From Cacconaster sp045599325 (GTDB lineage Bacteria > Bacteroidota > Bacteroidia > Bacteroidales > UBA932), in the NCBI GenBank assembly GCA_045599325.1, contig JAZRVT010000030.1:1-64000 (forward strand): a stretch of DNA of 64,000 nucleotides, written 5' to 3'. The position numbers were made by a program, and so were the translations under genes. The notes under the pieces are model-generated. The model made no database searches. It was not told the DNA's origin and saw only the letters and a program-made list of their open reading frames with translations. Positions within the stretch are counted from its first letter, which is position 1, and every line of letters starts with the position of its first letter. Below are positions 57,468-64,000 of the stretch, piece by piece.

Positions 57468-58250
57468 TCAGCAGAGTTCGATGGCCACGCAGAGCGCTGC
57501 TGCGCAGAGACAGTAGATCGCGAACCATTTGAGTTTCGCCTTCTTGACCACTGCAATCATAAAGCGGCAGGCAAAGAGTCCGGAGATGAATGCCGCAATG
57601 AAGCCGATGACAAGCTGCAGCGCACCTGTTGAGCCGGCAGCCGCATCTCCGCCCACCAGATCGAGGAAAGCCTCGCCGAGAATCGGGACGAGCACCATCA
57701 GGAAGGAGAACTGCGCCACCTCTTCCTTCCGGACGCCGCACATAAGGCCGGTGGCGATTGTCGAGCCGCTGCGCGAAAGGCCCGGCACCACAGCAACAGC
57801 CTGGGCCACTCCCATCCACAGGGCGGACTTCCAGGAGACAGACTTGTCGCGTCGGCCGATGAACCCGCTGAGAGCCAGCAGAACGGCTGTCAGCACAAGG
57901 GCGCCGGCCACCACATATAACCCGCTGCCGAAGATGCCCTCCACATAATCCTTGAAGAACATACCTACCACAAAGACAGGCACCATCGAGAGGCAGATGA
58001 GAAGGATATACTTTGTCTCATCATTCAGCTGGAACTTGAAGAGCCCCTTGAGGAGCGAGAGTATCTCCTTGCGGAAGACCACGATGGTGGCGCAGACAGT
58101 GGCCGCGTGGACCGCTATCTCGAAAGAGAGGTCGGAGGTCTCTATGCCGAAGAGTGCCTTGCCTATGGCCAGATGGCCGCTGCTGCTGACAGGGAGAAAT
58201 TCTGTAAGCCCCTGTACCAGTCCGAGGATCAGTGCTTCAAAACTGCTCAT
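57468..58250 (-). CDS. uppP: Undecaprenyl-diphosphate phosphatase (BacA)
   Basis: 260 aa, about eight membrane helices. Active-site segments ALILGLVQGLTEFLPVSSSGHLAI and PGLSRSGSTIATGL. It recycles the lipid carrier for peptidoglycan and O-antigen. It overlaps the DUF3098 gene by 4 bases. Confidence 0.97.
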   Translation of the reverse strand: MSSFEALILGLVQGLTEFLPVSSSGHLAIGKALFGIETSDLSFEIAVHAATVCATIVVFRKEILSLLKGLFKFQLNDETKYILLICLSMVPVFVVGMFFKDYVEGIFGSGLYVVAGALVLTAVLLALSGFIGRRDKSVSWKSALWMGVAQAVAVVPGLSRSGSTIATGLMCGVRKEEVAQFSFLMVLVPILGEAFLDLVGGDAAAGSTGALQLVIGFIAAFISGLFACRFMIAVVKKAKLKWFAIYCLCAAALCVAIELC

Positions 58251-58492
58251 TTCTGCTCCTTCTTGTCAGGATCCGCTTTCGGGGTTCTCATAATAGCGAC
58301 TGTTATTGTCACTATTCCGGCTATTATCACAACCGGGGCGACGACAAGCCGTCTGAAGTTGAACATTGCGGGGTTGAACACCGAAGGGTCGTCGGAGCCG
58401 CCGCCGATCATCAGCACGAAGCCGACAATCATCACCGCGAGGCCCAGCGCGATATATTTCACATTCTTTGAGGGCATTGAGAAGTTTGCCAT
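58247..58492 (-). CDS. DUF3098 small membrane protein
   Basis: 81 aa from the ATG at 58492. Two membrane helices: YIALGLAVMIVGFVLMIGGG and LVVAPVVIIAGIVTITVAIM, with SDDPSVFNPAMFNFRR between. The Bacteroidota-specific family is found between ftsX and uppP, exactly as here. Function unknown; probably linked to FtsX. Confidence 0.9.
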   Translation of the reverse strand: MANFSMPSKNVKYIALGLAVMIVGFVLMIGGGSDDPSVFNPAMFNFRRLVVAPVVIIAGIVTITVAIMRTPKADPDKKEQK

Positions 58493-58506
58493 ATCAATTT
58501 CTTTCT

Positions 58507-59385
58507 TTAATAATAGAGATCGTCTTTGTCGATGTAGGCCACCTTGTTGACCACCAGCAGGGTGGAGAGGATGCATATCAGGATGCCGAGCACCACTGTC
58601 CCCGCGAGCACGGCATACACTATCCTCATATCGAGGATGGAAAGCATAAGTTCCGAATCACGGGTGAAATAGAGTATCACCGCAAGCAGCGAGCCGGAGG
58701 CCAGCAGACCTGCCACGAGCCCCTGCACAGCGGCACGCCTGAGGAAAGGCTTCGCTATGTAGCGCCTCTCCGCTCCCACGAGGCTCATAGTGTGGATTGT
58801 GAAGCGGCGTGCATAGATATTGAGCCGGACAGTGTTGTTGATCAGCGCAAAGGAGATCAGCAGCAGGAGCAGTATCACCACCCCCAGGATGAGTCCGATG
58901 CGGCCGAGATTGTTGTTCAGTGTCTCCACCAGAGTCTCCTGGTAGACCACCTCCTCCACAAACCGGTTCTCGAGAAGCCGGGCCTTGATGACATCTATTG
59001 AATCCTTCGTCACATAGTCGCCGTCGAACCGCAGGTCAATGGAGATTGGAATCGGGGAACTCTCGAACACTGAAAGGAAATCCTCGCCGAGCAGCGCCTT
59101 CATCTCCTCCGCACCCTCCTCCTTCGTGATGAAACGGCTCTCCTTCACATAGTTCTCGGAGGCGAGGGACTCGGCAAGATGCCTTCCCTCGTCCTCTCGG
59201 GTGGACTGCTTCAGGATGACTGAGACCGCCATATTCTCCTTGAAATAGCGGGCTATGCCGCGCGCGGAGAAGGCGAGGATGGCTGCTGAGGCCACGAGCA
59301 CCAGCACAAGCGAAATGCTGATGACCGAAGTCACATAGGAGCGGACAATCCTGCCGCGGAAGAGGTTTTTCTGACGCTTCGCCAT
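58507..59385 (-). CDS. ftsX: Cell division protein FtsX
   Basis: 292 aa. An N-terminal helix (about 22-42), a periplasmic domain, and three C-terminal helices typical of FtsX. RFTIHTMSLVGAERRYIAKPFLRRAAVQG is the conserved cytoplasmic loop. With FtsE it controls cell-wall hydrolases at the septum; ftsE is not in this window. It heads the operon ftsX-DUF3098-uppP-lpxH. Confidence 0.93.
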   Translation of the reverse strand: MAKRQKNLFRGRIVRSYVTSVISISLVLVLVASAAILAFSARGIARYFKENMAVSVILKQSTREDEGRHLAESLASENYVKESRFITKEEGAEEMKALLGEDFLSVFESSPIPISIDLRFDGDYVTKDSIDVIKARLLENRFVEEVVYQETLVETLNNNLGRIGLILGVVILLLLLISFALINNTVRLNIYARRFTIHTMSLVGAERRYIAKPFLRRAAVQGLVAGLLASGSLLAVILYFTRDSELMLSILDMRIVYAVLAGTVVLGILICILSTLLVVNKVAYIDKDDLYY

Positions 59386-59413
59386 CGATTCGGAAGATTC
59401 GGCTATCCAGCGT

Positions 59414-59421
59414 CAAATATA
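59414..59421 (-). promoter_or_regulatory. Bacteroidota -7 box (TATATTTG) for the ftsX operon
   Basis: TATATTTG on the minus strand, 28 bases before the ftsX ATG. Confidence 0.55.
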
Positions 59422-59492
59422 CGAAAAAATCAGACAAATCTTCCAAAGGCATTTTTGAGGCACTTAAATATCAGTTTATCAATATTATTTAT

Positions 59493-59500
59493 TACCTTTG
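59493..59500 (+). promoter_or_regulatory. Bacteroidota -7 box (TACCTTTG) for the synthase-like gene
   Basis: TACCTTTG on the plus strand, 30 bases before the ATG at 59531. Confidence 0.6.
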
Positions 59501-59530
59501 TACTGAATTTGCCTTAAAACGACTCAATAA

Positions 59531-60352
59531 ATGGAAGAGACTAGAAGAGTACTGTTCGTCAACTCCGAAATCCTCCCCTATTCGCCTGAAAGCGAAATCT
59601 CTGCGATAGGAAGATACCTTCCGCAGGGGATCCAGGAGAGCGGCAAGGAGATACGCTCCTTCATGCCGCGATACGGCACTGTGAACGAGCGCCGCAACCA
59701 GCTTCACGAAGTGATCCGGCTTTCCGGAATGAACCTCGTGGTGAACAACATCGACCGTCCGCTTGTCATCAAAGTCTCATCCATCTCCTCCGCAAGGATG
59801 CAGGTCTACTTCATCGACAACGAAGACTACTTCCACAGAAAGGCAATATTCACCGACCCCGAAGGCAAATTCCTGGGTGACAACGATGAAAGGGCGATAT
59901 TCTTCGCCCGCGGCGTGCTTGAGACAGTCAAGAAGCTCCGCTGGAAGCCTGACATCGTCCACTGCCAGGGATGGATCTCCCATTTCCTGCCGGTTCTCCT
60001 GAAGAAGGTCTACAACGACGACCCTATCTTCTCCGACACTAAAGTAGTGCTCTCGCTCTACAACGAATTCCTCGGGGAGGAGTTCAGCGGCTTCACTCCT
60101 GAGAAGCTCCTGATGGGCAATCTGACCGCCGGAGACATCGACACACTGGCGCCTGCCGATGGCATGAATCTTGCCAAACTGGCCATCCGTTATTCCGACG
60201 GCGTCATCTGCGGTGTTCCGAAGGTGGACAGGGCTTTGAAAGATTTTGCAAGGAAACATAAGATCCCTGTACTCAGTTATGTCAAGGCGTCACCGGAGGA
60301 AGCAGCCTTCATCGAGGCTTACAACCAGTTTTACGACTCAATACTTTTATAA
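59531..60352 (+). CDS. Glycogen/starch synthase-like N-terminal domain protein
   Basis: 273 aa, matching only the N-terminal half of GT5 glycogen synthase (VLFVNSEILPYSPESE..., DIVHCQGWISHFLPVLLKK, VVLSLYNEF). The ADP-glucose-binding KTGGL near the N-terminus is replaced by SPESEIS, and the whole catalytic C-terminal half is missing. Short proteins of this kind next to DUF4270 recur in Bacteroidales and are annotated as glycogen/starch synthase. Without these elements it is unlikely to be a classic synthase; function uncertain. It is followed 7 bases later by DUF4270. Confidence 0.8.
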   Translation: MEETRRVLFVNSEILPYSPESEISAIGRYLPQGIQESGKEIRSFMPRYGTVNERRNQLHEVIRLSGMNLVVNNIDRPLVIKVSSISSARMQVYFIDNEDYFHRKAIFTDPEGKFLGDNDERAIFFARGVLETVKKLRWKPDIVHCQGWISHFLPVLLKKVYNDDPIFSDTKVVLSLYNEFLGEEFSGFTPEKLLMGNLTAGDIDTLAPADGMNLAKLAIRYSDGVICGVPKVDRALKDFARKHKIPVLSYVKASPEEAAFIEAYNQFYDSILL

Positions 60353-60359
60353 GAAGAAG

Positions 60360-61715
60360 ATGATGAAATCAATCAAGGTTCTCGTGGGGTTTCTGACAGC
60401 GGCCTTGTTTTCCCTCAATTCCTGTATACCAGTCGACAACACTCTCGGTTCGGCGCTCGTGCCGGTAAACCAGGACATTTCCATACATTCAGTCGAATTC
60501 GACCTTCCTGTGGAGCTCAGGATGTGCGACTCCCTGCAGACCAGCGTCAACAGCTCCGTGACAGTGGGTTCCATCCGCTCCAAGGATTTCGGTCTCTTCC
60601 ACTCCGACGGCGCGATGACCATCACCGCCGATACGGACTCCATCATCTGGGGCGACAACCCGATATTCCAGCAGATGTACCTGACCCTCACGCTGGGCAG
60701 TTCCCAGACACTCAGCGACGACCAGTCATTCATCCCTCAGAATTTCCGTGTCTATCAGCTGAACCGCGTCCTCGACTCCACTGACACCTTCAACAACAGC
60801 CTCGGTCCTGACGACTACAACCACACCCCAGTCTCAAAGGGCACCGCCGTAGTCCTCGGCGGAGACGTGGAAATACAGCTCACCGAGGAATTCGGCAGGA
60901 AATTCTTCCAATACAGCCATACCTTGCTTGACAGCGCCGAACTCTTCGCCAAGCAGTTCCCGGGCCTCTATATCACCTGCGACGACCCTGAAGAGGGCAT
61001 CGAAGGCGGCAGGCTCAACGACATAGACCTAAGTTCCTCGTTCGCTTACCTCACCTACGAGACCCGTGACGACAACGGCGACCGCATCATAAAGACCGCA
61101 TCATTCGGTCTCGGCGACATCTACAGCGTCAACGTCAGCCGCTCGAGCGCAGGCAGTCTGGTGACCGACAACCCTGAGAAGGCAATCTATATGGAAGGTC
61201 TCTGCGGCGTAAAGCCGTTCATCCAGGCAAAGAAGGTCAGGTCAATGATCACGGAATGGGCCGCAAAGGAGGGCTACGACCTCAACACGATCCTGATTGC
61301 AAAAGCCACTCTCGAATTCCCGTTCGAATATGACGCAGCCGATGAGAAGTGCCTCGACAACTTCCCTGCGAACCTCTTCCCTTGCCAGAGGAAGTCTGTC
61401 AACGGCTACAGGTATTATTCCCCGATCGACGAAATCAACGATCCTGAGACCTACGATAACGGAAGTGCCAACAGGTCACTCCTCTTCTACCGTCCTGACG
61501 TGGCACTCTATATCCAGTCCCTGATCCGCACTCCGGAAAGCTCGCTTTCCGACACGGACGACCTCTGGATGATGTCTACCCTCACCTATCAGGACAGCAA
61601 CACGGGAACAACCTCCTACTTCGCTGACTACAACTACTACACCCAGTGCAGGCTGAACGGCACAGGCGCTGAGCGTCACCCGAAGTTGAAGATCACCTAC
61701 TCGGTGCTCAAATAA
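60360..61715 (+). CDS. DUF4270 lipoprotein
   Basis: 451 aa from the ATG ATG pair at 60360. Lipoprotein signal VLVGFLTAALFSLNSC with Cys following SLNS. The mature chain begins IPVDNTLGSALVPVNQDISIHSVEFDLPV, as in DUF4270, and is beta-rich to the end, closing RHPKLKITYSVLK. An outer-membrane-anchored Bacteroidota family of unknown role. The frame is open upstream to 60246, overlapping the previous gene; that extension is rejected. It converges on fabF with a 12-base gap. Confidence 0.87.
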   Translation: MMKSIKVLVGFLTAALFSLNSCIPVDNTLGSALVPVNQDISIHSVEFDLPVELRMCDSLQTSVNSSVTVGSIRSKDFGLFHSDGAMTITADTDSIIWGDNPIFQQMYLTLTLGSSQTLSDDQSFIPQNFRVYQLNRVLDSTDTFNNSLGPDDYNHTPVSKGTAVVLGGDVEIQLTEEFGRKFFQYSHTLLDSAELFAKQFPGLYITCDDPEEGIEGGRLNDIDLSSSFAYLTYETRDDNGDRIIKTASFGLGDIYSVNVSRSSAGSLVTDNPEKAIYMEGLCGVKPFIQAKKVRSMITEWAAKEGYDLNTILIAKATLEFPFEYDAADEKCLDNFPANLFPCQRKSVNGYRYYSPIDEINDPETYDNGSANRSLLFYRPDVALYIQSLIRTPESSLSDTDDLWMMSTLTYQDSNTGTTSYFADYNYYTQCRLNGTGAERHPKLKITYSVLK

Positions 61716-61727
61716 TCTGCTGAAAGC

Positions 61728-62975
61728 TTATACGGCCTTGAATACGAGGCAGGCGTTCTGCCCGCCGAAACCGAAGTTGTTGCTGATGGCAACCCTTACG
61801 TCACGCTTCTGAAGAGTATTGAGCGTGAGATTCATACGGTAATCTATCTTTTCATCCTCCTCGCGGAAATTGATGGTAGGAGGTATCACGCCGTCACGGA
61901 TGGCGTGGATGCAGGCAAGGGCCTCGACAGCACCGGCGGCGCCGAGAAGGTGGCCTGTCATTGATTTTGTGGAGCTGATGCTGACCTTGTATGCATCGTC
62001 GCCGAAGACTTTCTTTATGGCCTCCAGCTCAGCGACGTCGCCGAGGACCGTGGAGGTTCCGTGGACATTGATGTAATCCACATCGGAAGGTGCCAGTCCT
62101 GCCTCTTCAAGGGCGAATGTCATAGCATCGGCGGCCCCTTCACCGTCCGGACGAGGTGCAGTGATATGGTAGGCGTCGCAGGTCATTCCGCAGCCGACGA
62201 TCTCGGCATAGAGGTGCGCTCCGCGGCGGACAGCGTGCTCATACTCCTCGACCACCAGGATTGCGGCTCCCTCGCCTATGACGAATCCGTCGCGGGTCCT
62301 GTCGAACGGGCGGGAGGCGGTCATATATTCGTCATTGTTGGTCGAAAGCGCGTGGGCGGAATTGAATCCGCCGATGGCCGGAATGGAGATAGGGGCTTCC
62401 GTACCGCCGGTCAGCATAATGTCAGCCCTTCCGTGCTGTATCTCTTCACAGGCTGTGAGGATGGCGTGGGCTGAAGTGGCGCAGGCCGACGCGACTCCGA
62501 AGTTCGGACCGCGGAAGCCGTATTTGATGGCAAGATGACCTGCAGCTATGTTGACTATGAATTTCGGGATGAGATAAGGGCTGAAGCGAGGAGCCTGGTC
62601 CTTGGCGAAATCTATCATCTCGCCGGTCAGGGTGACGATGCCGCCGACTCCCGAACCGACGACGACCCCGGCGCGCTTGAGGTTTTCCGAAGAGAGATCC
62701 AGAGCGCTGTCCTTCACAGCCTCAGCAGCAGCCACATAAGCATACTGCGCAAAGAGGTCAGTGGTTCTGGCCTCCTTGCGGTCCAATGCTTCCGGATAGT
62801 CAGCCGGATTGAATACCGGAATCTGACAAGCGAATCTGGTCTTGAAAAGAGAGGTGTCGAAACGGTCTATGAGCCTTGCGCCGCTTACGCCTTTGTCAAG
62901 ATTGGAAAAGAATGTCTCCACATTGTTGCCAAGGGGATTGACTGTTCCGATTCCAGTAATGACAACTCTCTTCAT
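61728..62975 (-). CDS. fabF: Beta-ketoacyl-ACP synthase II
   Basis: 415 aa. Active-site triad: Cys165 (VASACATSAHAI), His in NVHGTSTVLGD and His in SMTGHLLGAAGA. It elongates fatty acids on acyl carrier protein in the cytosol. Cotranscribed with acpP (18-base gap); the rnc gene often found after fabF in Bacteroidales is replaced here by the convergent DUF4270 gene. Confidence 0.97.
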   Translation of the reverse strand: MKRVVITGIGTVNPLGNNVETFFSNLDKGVSGARLIDRFDTSLFKTRFACQIPVFNPADYPEALDRKEARTTDLFAQYAYVAAAEAVKDSALDLSSENLKRAGVVVGSGVGGIVTLTGEMIDFAKDQAPRFSPYLIPKFIVNIAAGHLAIKYGFRGPNFGVASACATSAHAILTACEEIQHGRADIMLTGGTEAPISIPAIGGFNSAHALSTNNDEYMTASRPFDRTRDGFVIGEGAAILVVEEYEHAVRRGAHLYAEIVGCGMTCDAYHITAPRPDGEGAADAMTFALEEAGLAPSDVDYINVHGTSTVLGDVAELEAIKKVFGDDAYKVSISSTKSMTGHLLGAAGAVEALACIHAIRDGVIPPTINFREEDEKIDYRMNLTLNTLQKRDVRVAISNNFGFGGQNACLVFKAV

Positions 62976-62993
62976 AAAAAGGGATTGAAATTT

Positions 62994-63230
62994 CTACTTT
63001 GCGTTGGCCTCAATGTAGTCAACAGCGTCCTGGACAGTGTTGATCTGCTCTGCGACCTCGTCAGGGATAGTGATGCCGAATTCCTTCTCAAACTCCATAA
63101 TGAGCTCTACAGTGTCAAGAGAATCAGCGCCAAGGTCGTTCTTGAAGCTTGCGGCAGGGGTAACTTCACTTTCTTCTGCACCAAGTTTGTAAACTATGAT
63201 GGATTTAACTTTAGAAGCGATGTCTTCCAT
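62994..63230 (-). CDS. acpP: Acyl carrier protein
   Basis: 78 aa from the ATG at 63230. The phosphopantetheine Ser37 is in DLGADSLDTVELIMEFEKEFGI. Acidic four-helix protein carrying fatty-acid chains. The frame upstream to 63284 is non-coding. A near-consensus box (TTACTTTG on the minus strand, 63291-63298) precedes it. Confidence 0.97.
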   Translation of the reverse strand: MEDIASKVKSIIVYKLGAEESEVTPAASFKNDLGADSLDTVELIMEFEKEFGITIPDEVAEQINTVQDAVDYIEANAK

Positions 63231-63329
63231 AATGATGATGTTTTGTTTGGTTTCAGTATCAATAATCCTGCACATTGGTGACAAGATTTTGCAAAGTAAG
63301 TAATTTTTGTCTGAAAACCCAAATTTTCA

Positions 63330-63337
63330 TATATTTG
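63330..63337 (+). promoter_or_regulatory. kbl: Bacteroidota promoter of kbl
   Basis: TATATTTG is a perfect TAnnTTTG with TTTG (63306-63309) 20 bases upstream, 17 bases before the ATG. Confidence 0.75.
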
Positions 63338-63354
63338 TGTTAAACCTCAAAGTT

Positions 63355-64000
63355 ATGTACACCGATTTCCAGCAACATCTTCAAAATGAACTCCAGGCCA
63401 TAAAAGAGGCCGGTCTCTATAAGGAGGAACGCGTGATCACTTCTGCCCAGCAGGCTGCCATCAAAGTCGCCCCGGGCACAGACGTGCTCAATTTCTGCGC
63501 AAACAACTATCTCGGCCTGGCCAACAATCCGGAACTGATCAAGGCTGCAAAGGAGGCCCTTGACACCCACGGCTACGGTATGGCATCCGTCCGCTTCATC
63601 TGCGGCACAGGCGACCTTCAGAAGAAACTCGAAGCGAAGATCTCCGAGTTCTTCGGAACCGAGGACACAATCCTCTACACATCCTGCTTCGACGCAAACG
63701 GAGGTGTCTTCGAGCCTCTTCTCGACGAAAGGGATGCAATCATCTCCGATGCCCTCAACCACGCTTCAATCATCGACGGAGTGCGCCTCTGCAAGGCCCA
63801 GCGCTACCGCTACGCCAACGCCGACATGGACGAGCTTGAGAACTGCCTCAAGATGGCCCAGGCACAGCGCCACAGGCTCATCTGCACGGACGGTGTCTTC
63901 TCGATGGACGGCAATGTCTGCCCTCTGGACAAAATCTACGCTCTCGCTGAAAAATACAACGCTATGGTGATGGTGGACGAGTCGCACTCAGCAGGCGTTG
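63355..64000 (+). CDS. kbl: Glycine C-acetyltransferase, 3' end outside the window
   Basis: 215 codons are visible and the frame is open to the window edge. The PLP-dependent alpha-oxoamine synthase start is clear: LNFCANNYLGLANNPELIKAAKEALDTHGYGMASVRFICGT, then LNHASIIDGVRL, and VMVDESHSAGV, where the Asp holds the pyridine ring. The PLP lysine lies beyond the edge. It cleaves 2-amino-3-ketobutyrate with CoA to glycine and acetyl-CoA, the second step after the threonine dehydrogenase at 27293. Confidence 0.95.
   Translation, partial: MYTDFQQHLQNELQAIKEAGLYKEERVITSAQQAAIKVAPGTDVLNFCANNYLGLANNPELIKAAKEALDTHGYGMASVRFICGTGDLQKKLEAKISEFFGTEDTILYTSCFDANGGVFEPLLDERDAIISDALNHASIIDGVRLCKAQRYRYANADMDELENCLKMAQAQRHRLICTDGVFSMDGNVCPLDKIYALAEKYNAMVMVDESHSAGV

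Noticed and set aside
60246..60359. N-terminal extension of the DUF4270 protein
   Set aside because: It overlaps the upstream gene and would bury the lipoprotein signal; the ATG at 60360 is preferred.
1..64000. CRISPR array, insertion sequence, prophage or rRNA operon
   Set aside because: No regular direct repeats, transposase, integrase or phage structural genes, or rRNA sequence were recognised.

Overview
The window is chromosomal DNA from a member of the phylum Bacteroidota, almost certainly order Bacteroidales. The evidence is the phylum-type promoter box TAnnTTTG in front of many genes, the families seen (DUF3244, DUF3108, DUF3098, DUF4270, DUF4294, GSCFA, SDR-type threonine dehydrogenase, C10 protease), the RseC-RnfBCDGEA gene order, and an alpha operon with map-infA-rpmJ between secY and rpsM. 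The DNA is fairly GC-rich for the order, and reverse-strand open frames are therefore long and mostly spurious. Genus cannot be fixed from the sequence; an uncultured gut-type Bacteroidales lineage is a guess. No insertion sequence, prophage, CRISPR array or rRNA was seen.

Layout. 1-4.0 kb: accessory secretion module with a truncated outer-membrane barrel gene, a C10 (streptopain-type) lipoprotein protease, a small exported DUF3244 protein and a divergent membrane-bound TPR regulator with a C-terminal helix-turn-helix. 4.0-9.7 kb: YgjP-type metallopeptidase, glyA, then an operon of an RNA methyltransferase, a GHL10-glycerophosphodiesterase fusion lipoprotein and a GntP permease. 9.77 kb: tRNA-Pro(CGG). 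9.98-21.6 kb (minus): one unbroken collinear run of two M23 peptidase-like proteins, MerR regulator, Nif3-like protein, zinc-ribbon coiled-coil protein, dnaB, DUF3108 protein, rseC and rnfBCDGEA. 21.6-27.3 kb (plus): alaS, an unusual LptF/LptG permease fused to methionyl-tRNA formyltransferase, and thiN. 27.3-32.1 kb: threonine dehydrogenase (minus), then queG, a GSCFA protein and a histidine phosphatase-EEP fusion. 32.1-42.6 kb (minus): alpha-2-macroglobulin, tgt-lptG-nupG, and a large secreted YARHG protein with an internal duplication. 42.7-53.4 kb (minus): ribosomal spc/alpha cluster from rplP to rplQ, starting at rplP with its own promoter, so the usual upstream S10 half is absent. 53.6-63.2 kb: dipeptidase with a glutamate symporter, DUF4294, the envelope operon ftsX-DUF3098-uppP-lpxH, a glycogen-synthase-like protein with DUF4270, and acpP-fabF. 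The window ends inside kbl.

How they fit together. Most of the window is core growth machinery: translation (ribosomal proteins, alaS, fmt domain, map, infA, tgt, queG, tRNA-Pro), replication (dnaB), envelope assembly (two LptF/G-type permeases, uppP, lpxH, ftsX, M23 proteins), fatty acids (acpP, fabF) and Rnf ion-coupled electron transfer. Threonine dehydrogenase, kbl and glyA together would convert threonine to glycine and then serine. The most unusual items are the permease-formyltransferase fusion with a Shine-Dalgarno-like stretch and an ATC where the formyltransferase start codon should be; the phosphatase-EEP and GHL10-GDPD fusions; the duplicated YARHG protein; an M23 paralogue that has lost a catalytic histidine; and the ribosomal cluster cut at rplP with a hairpin leader.
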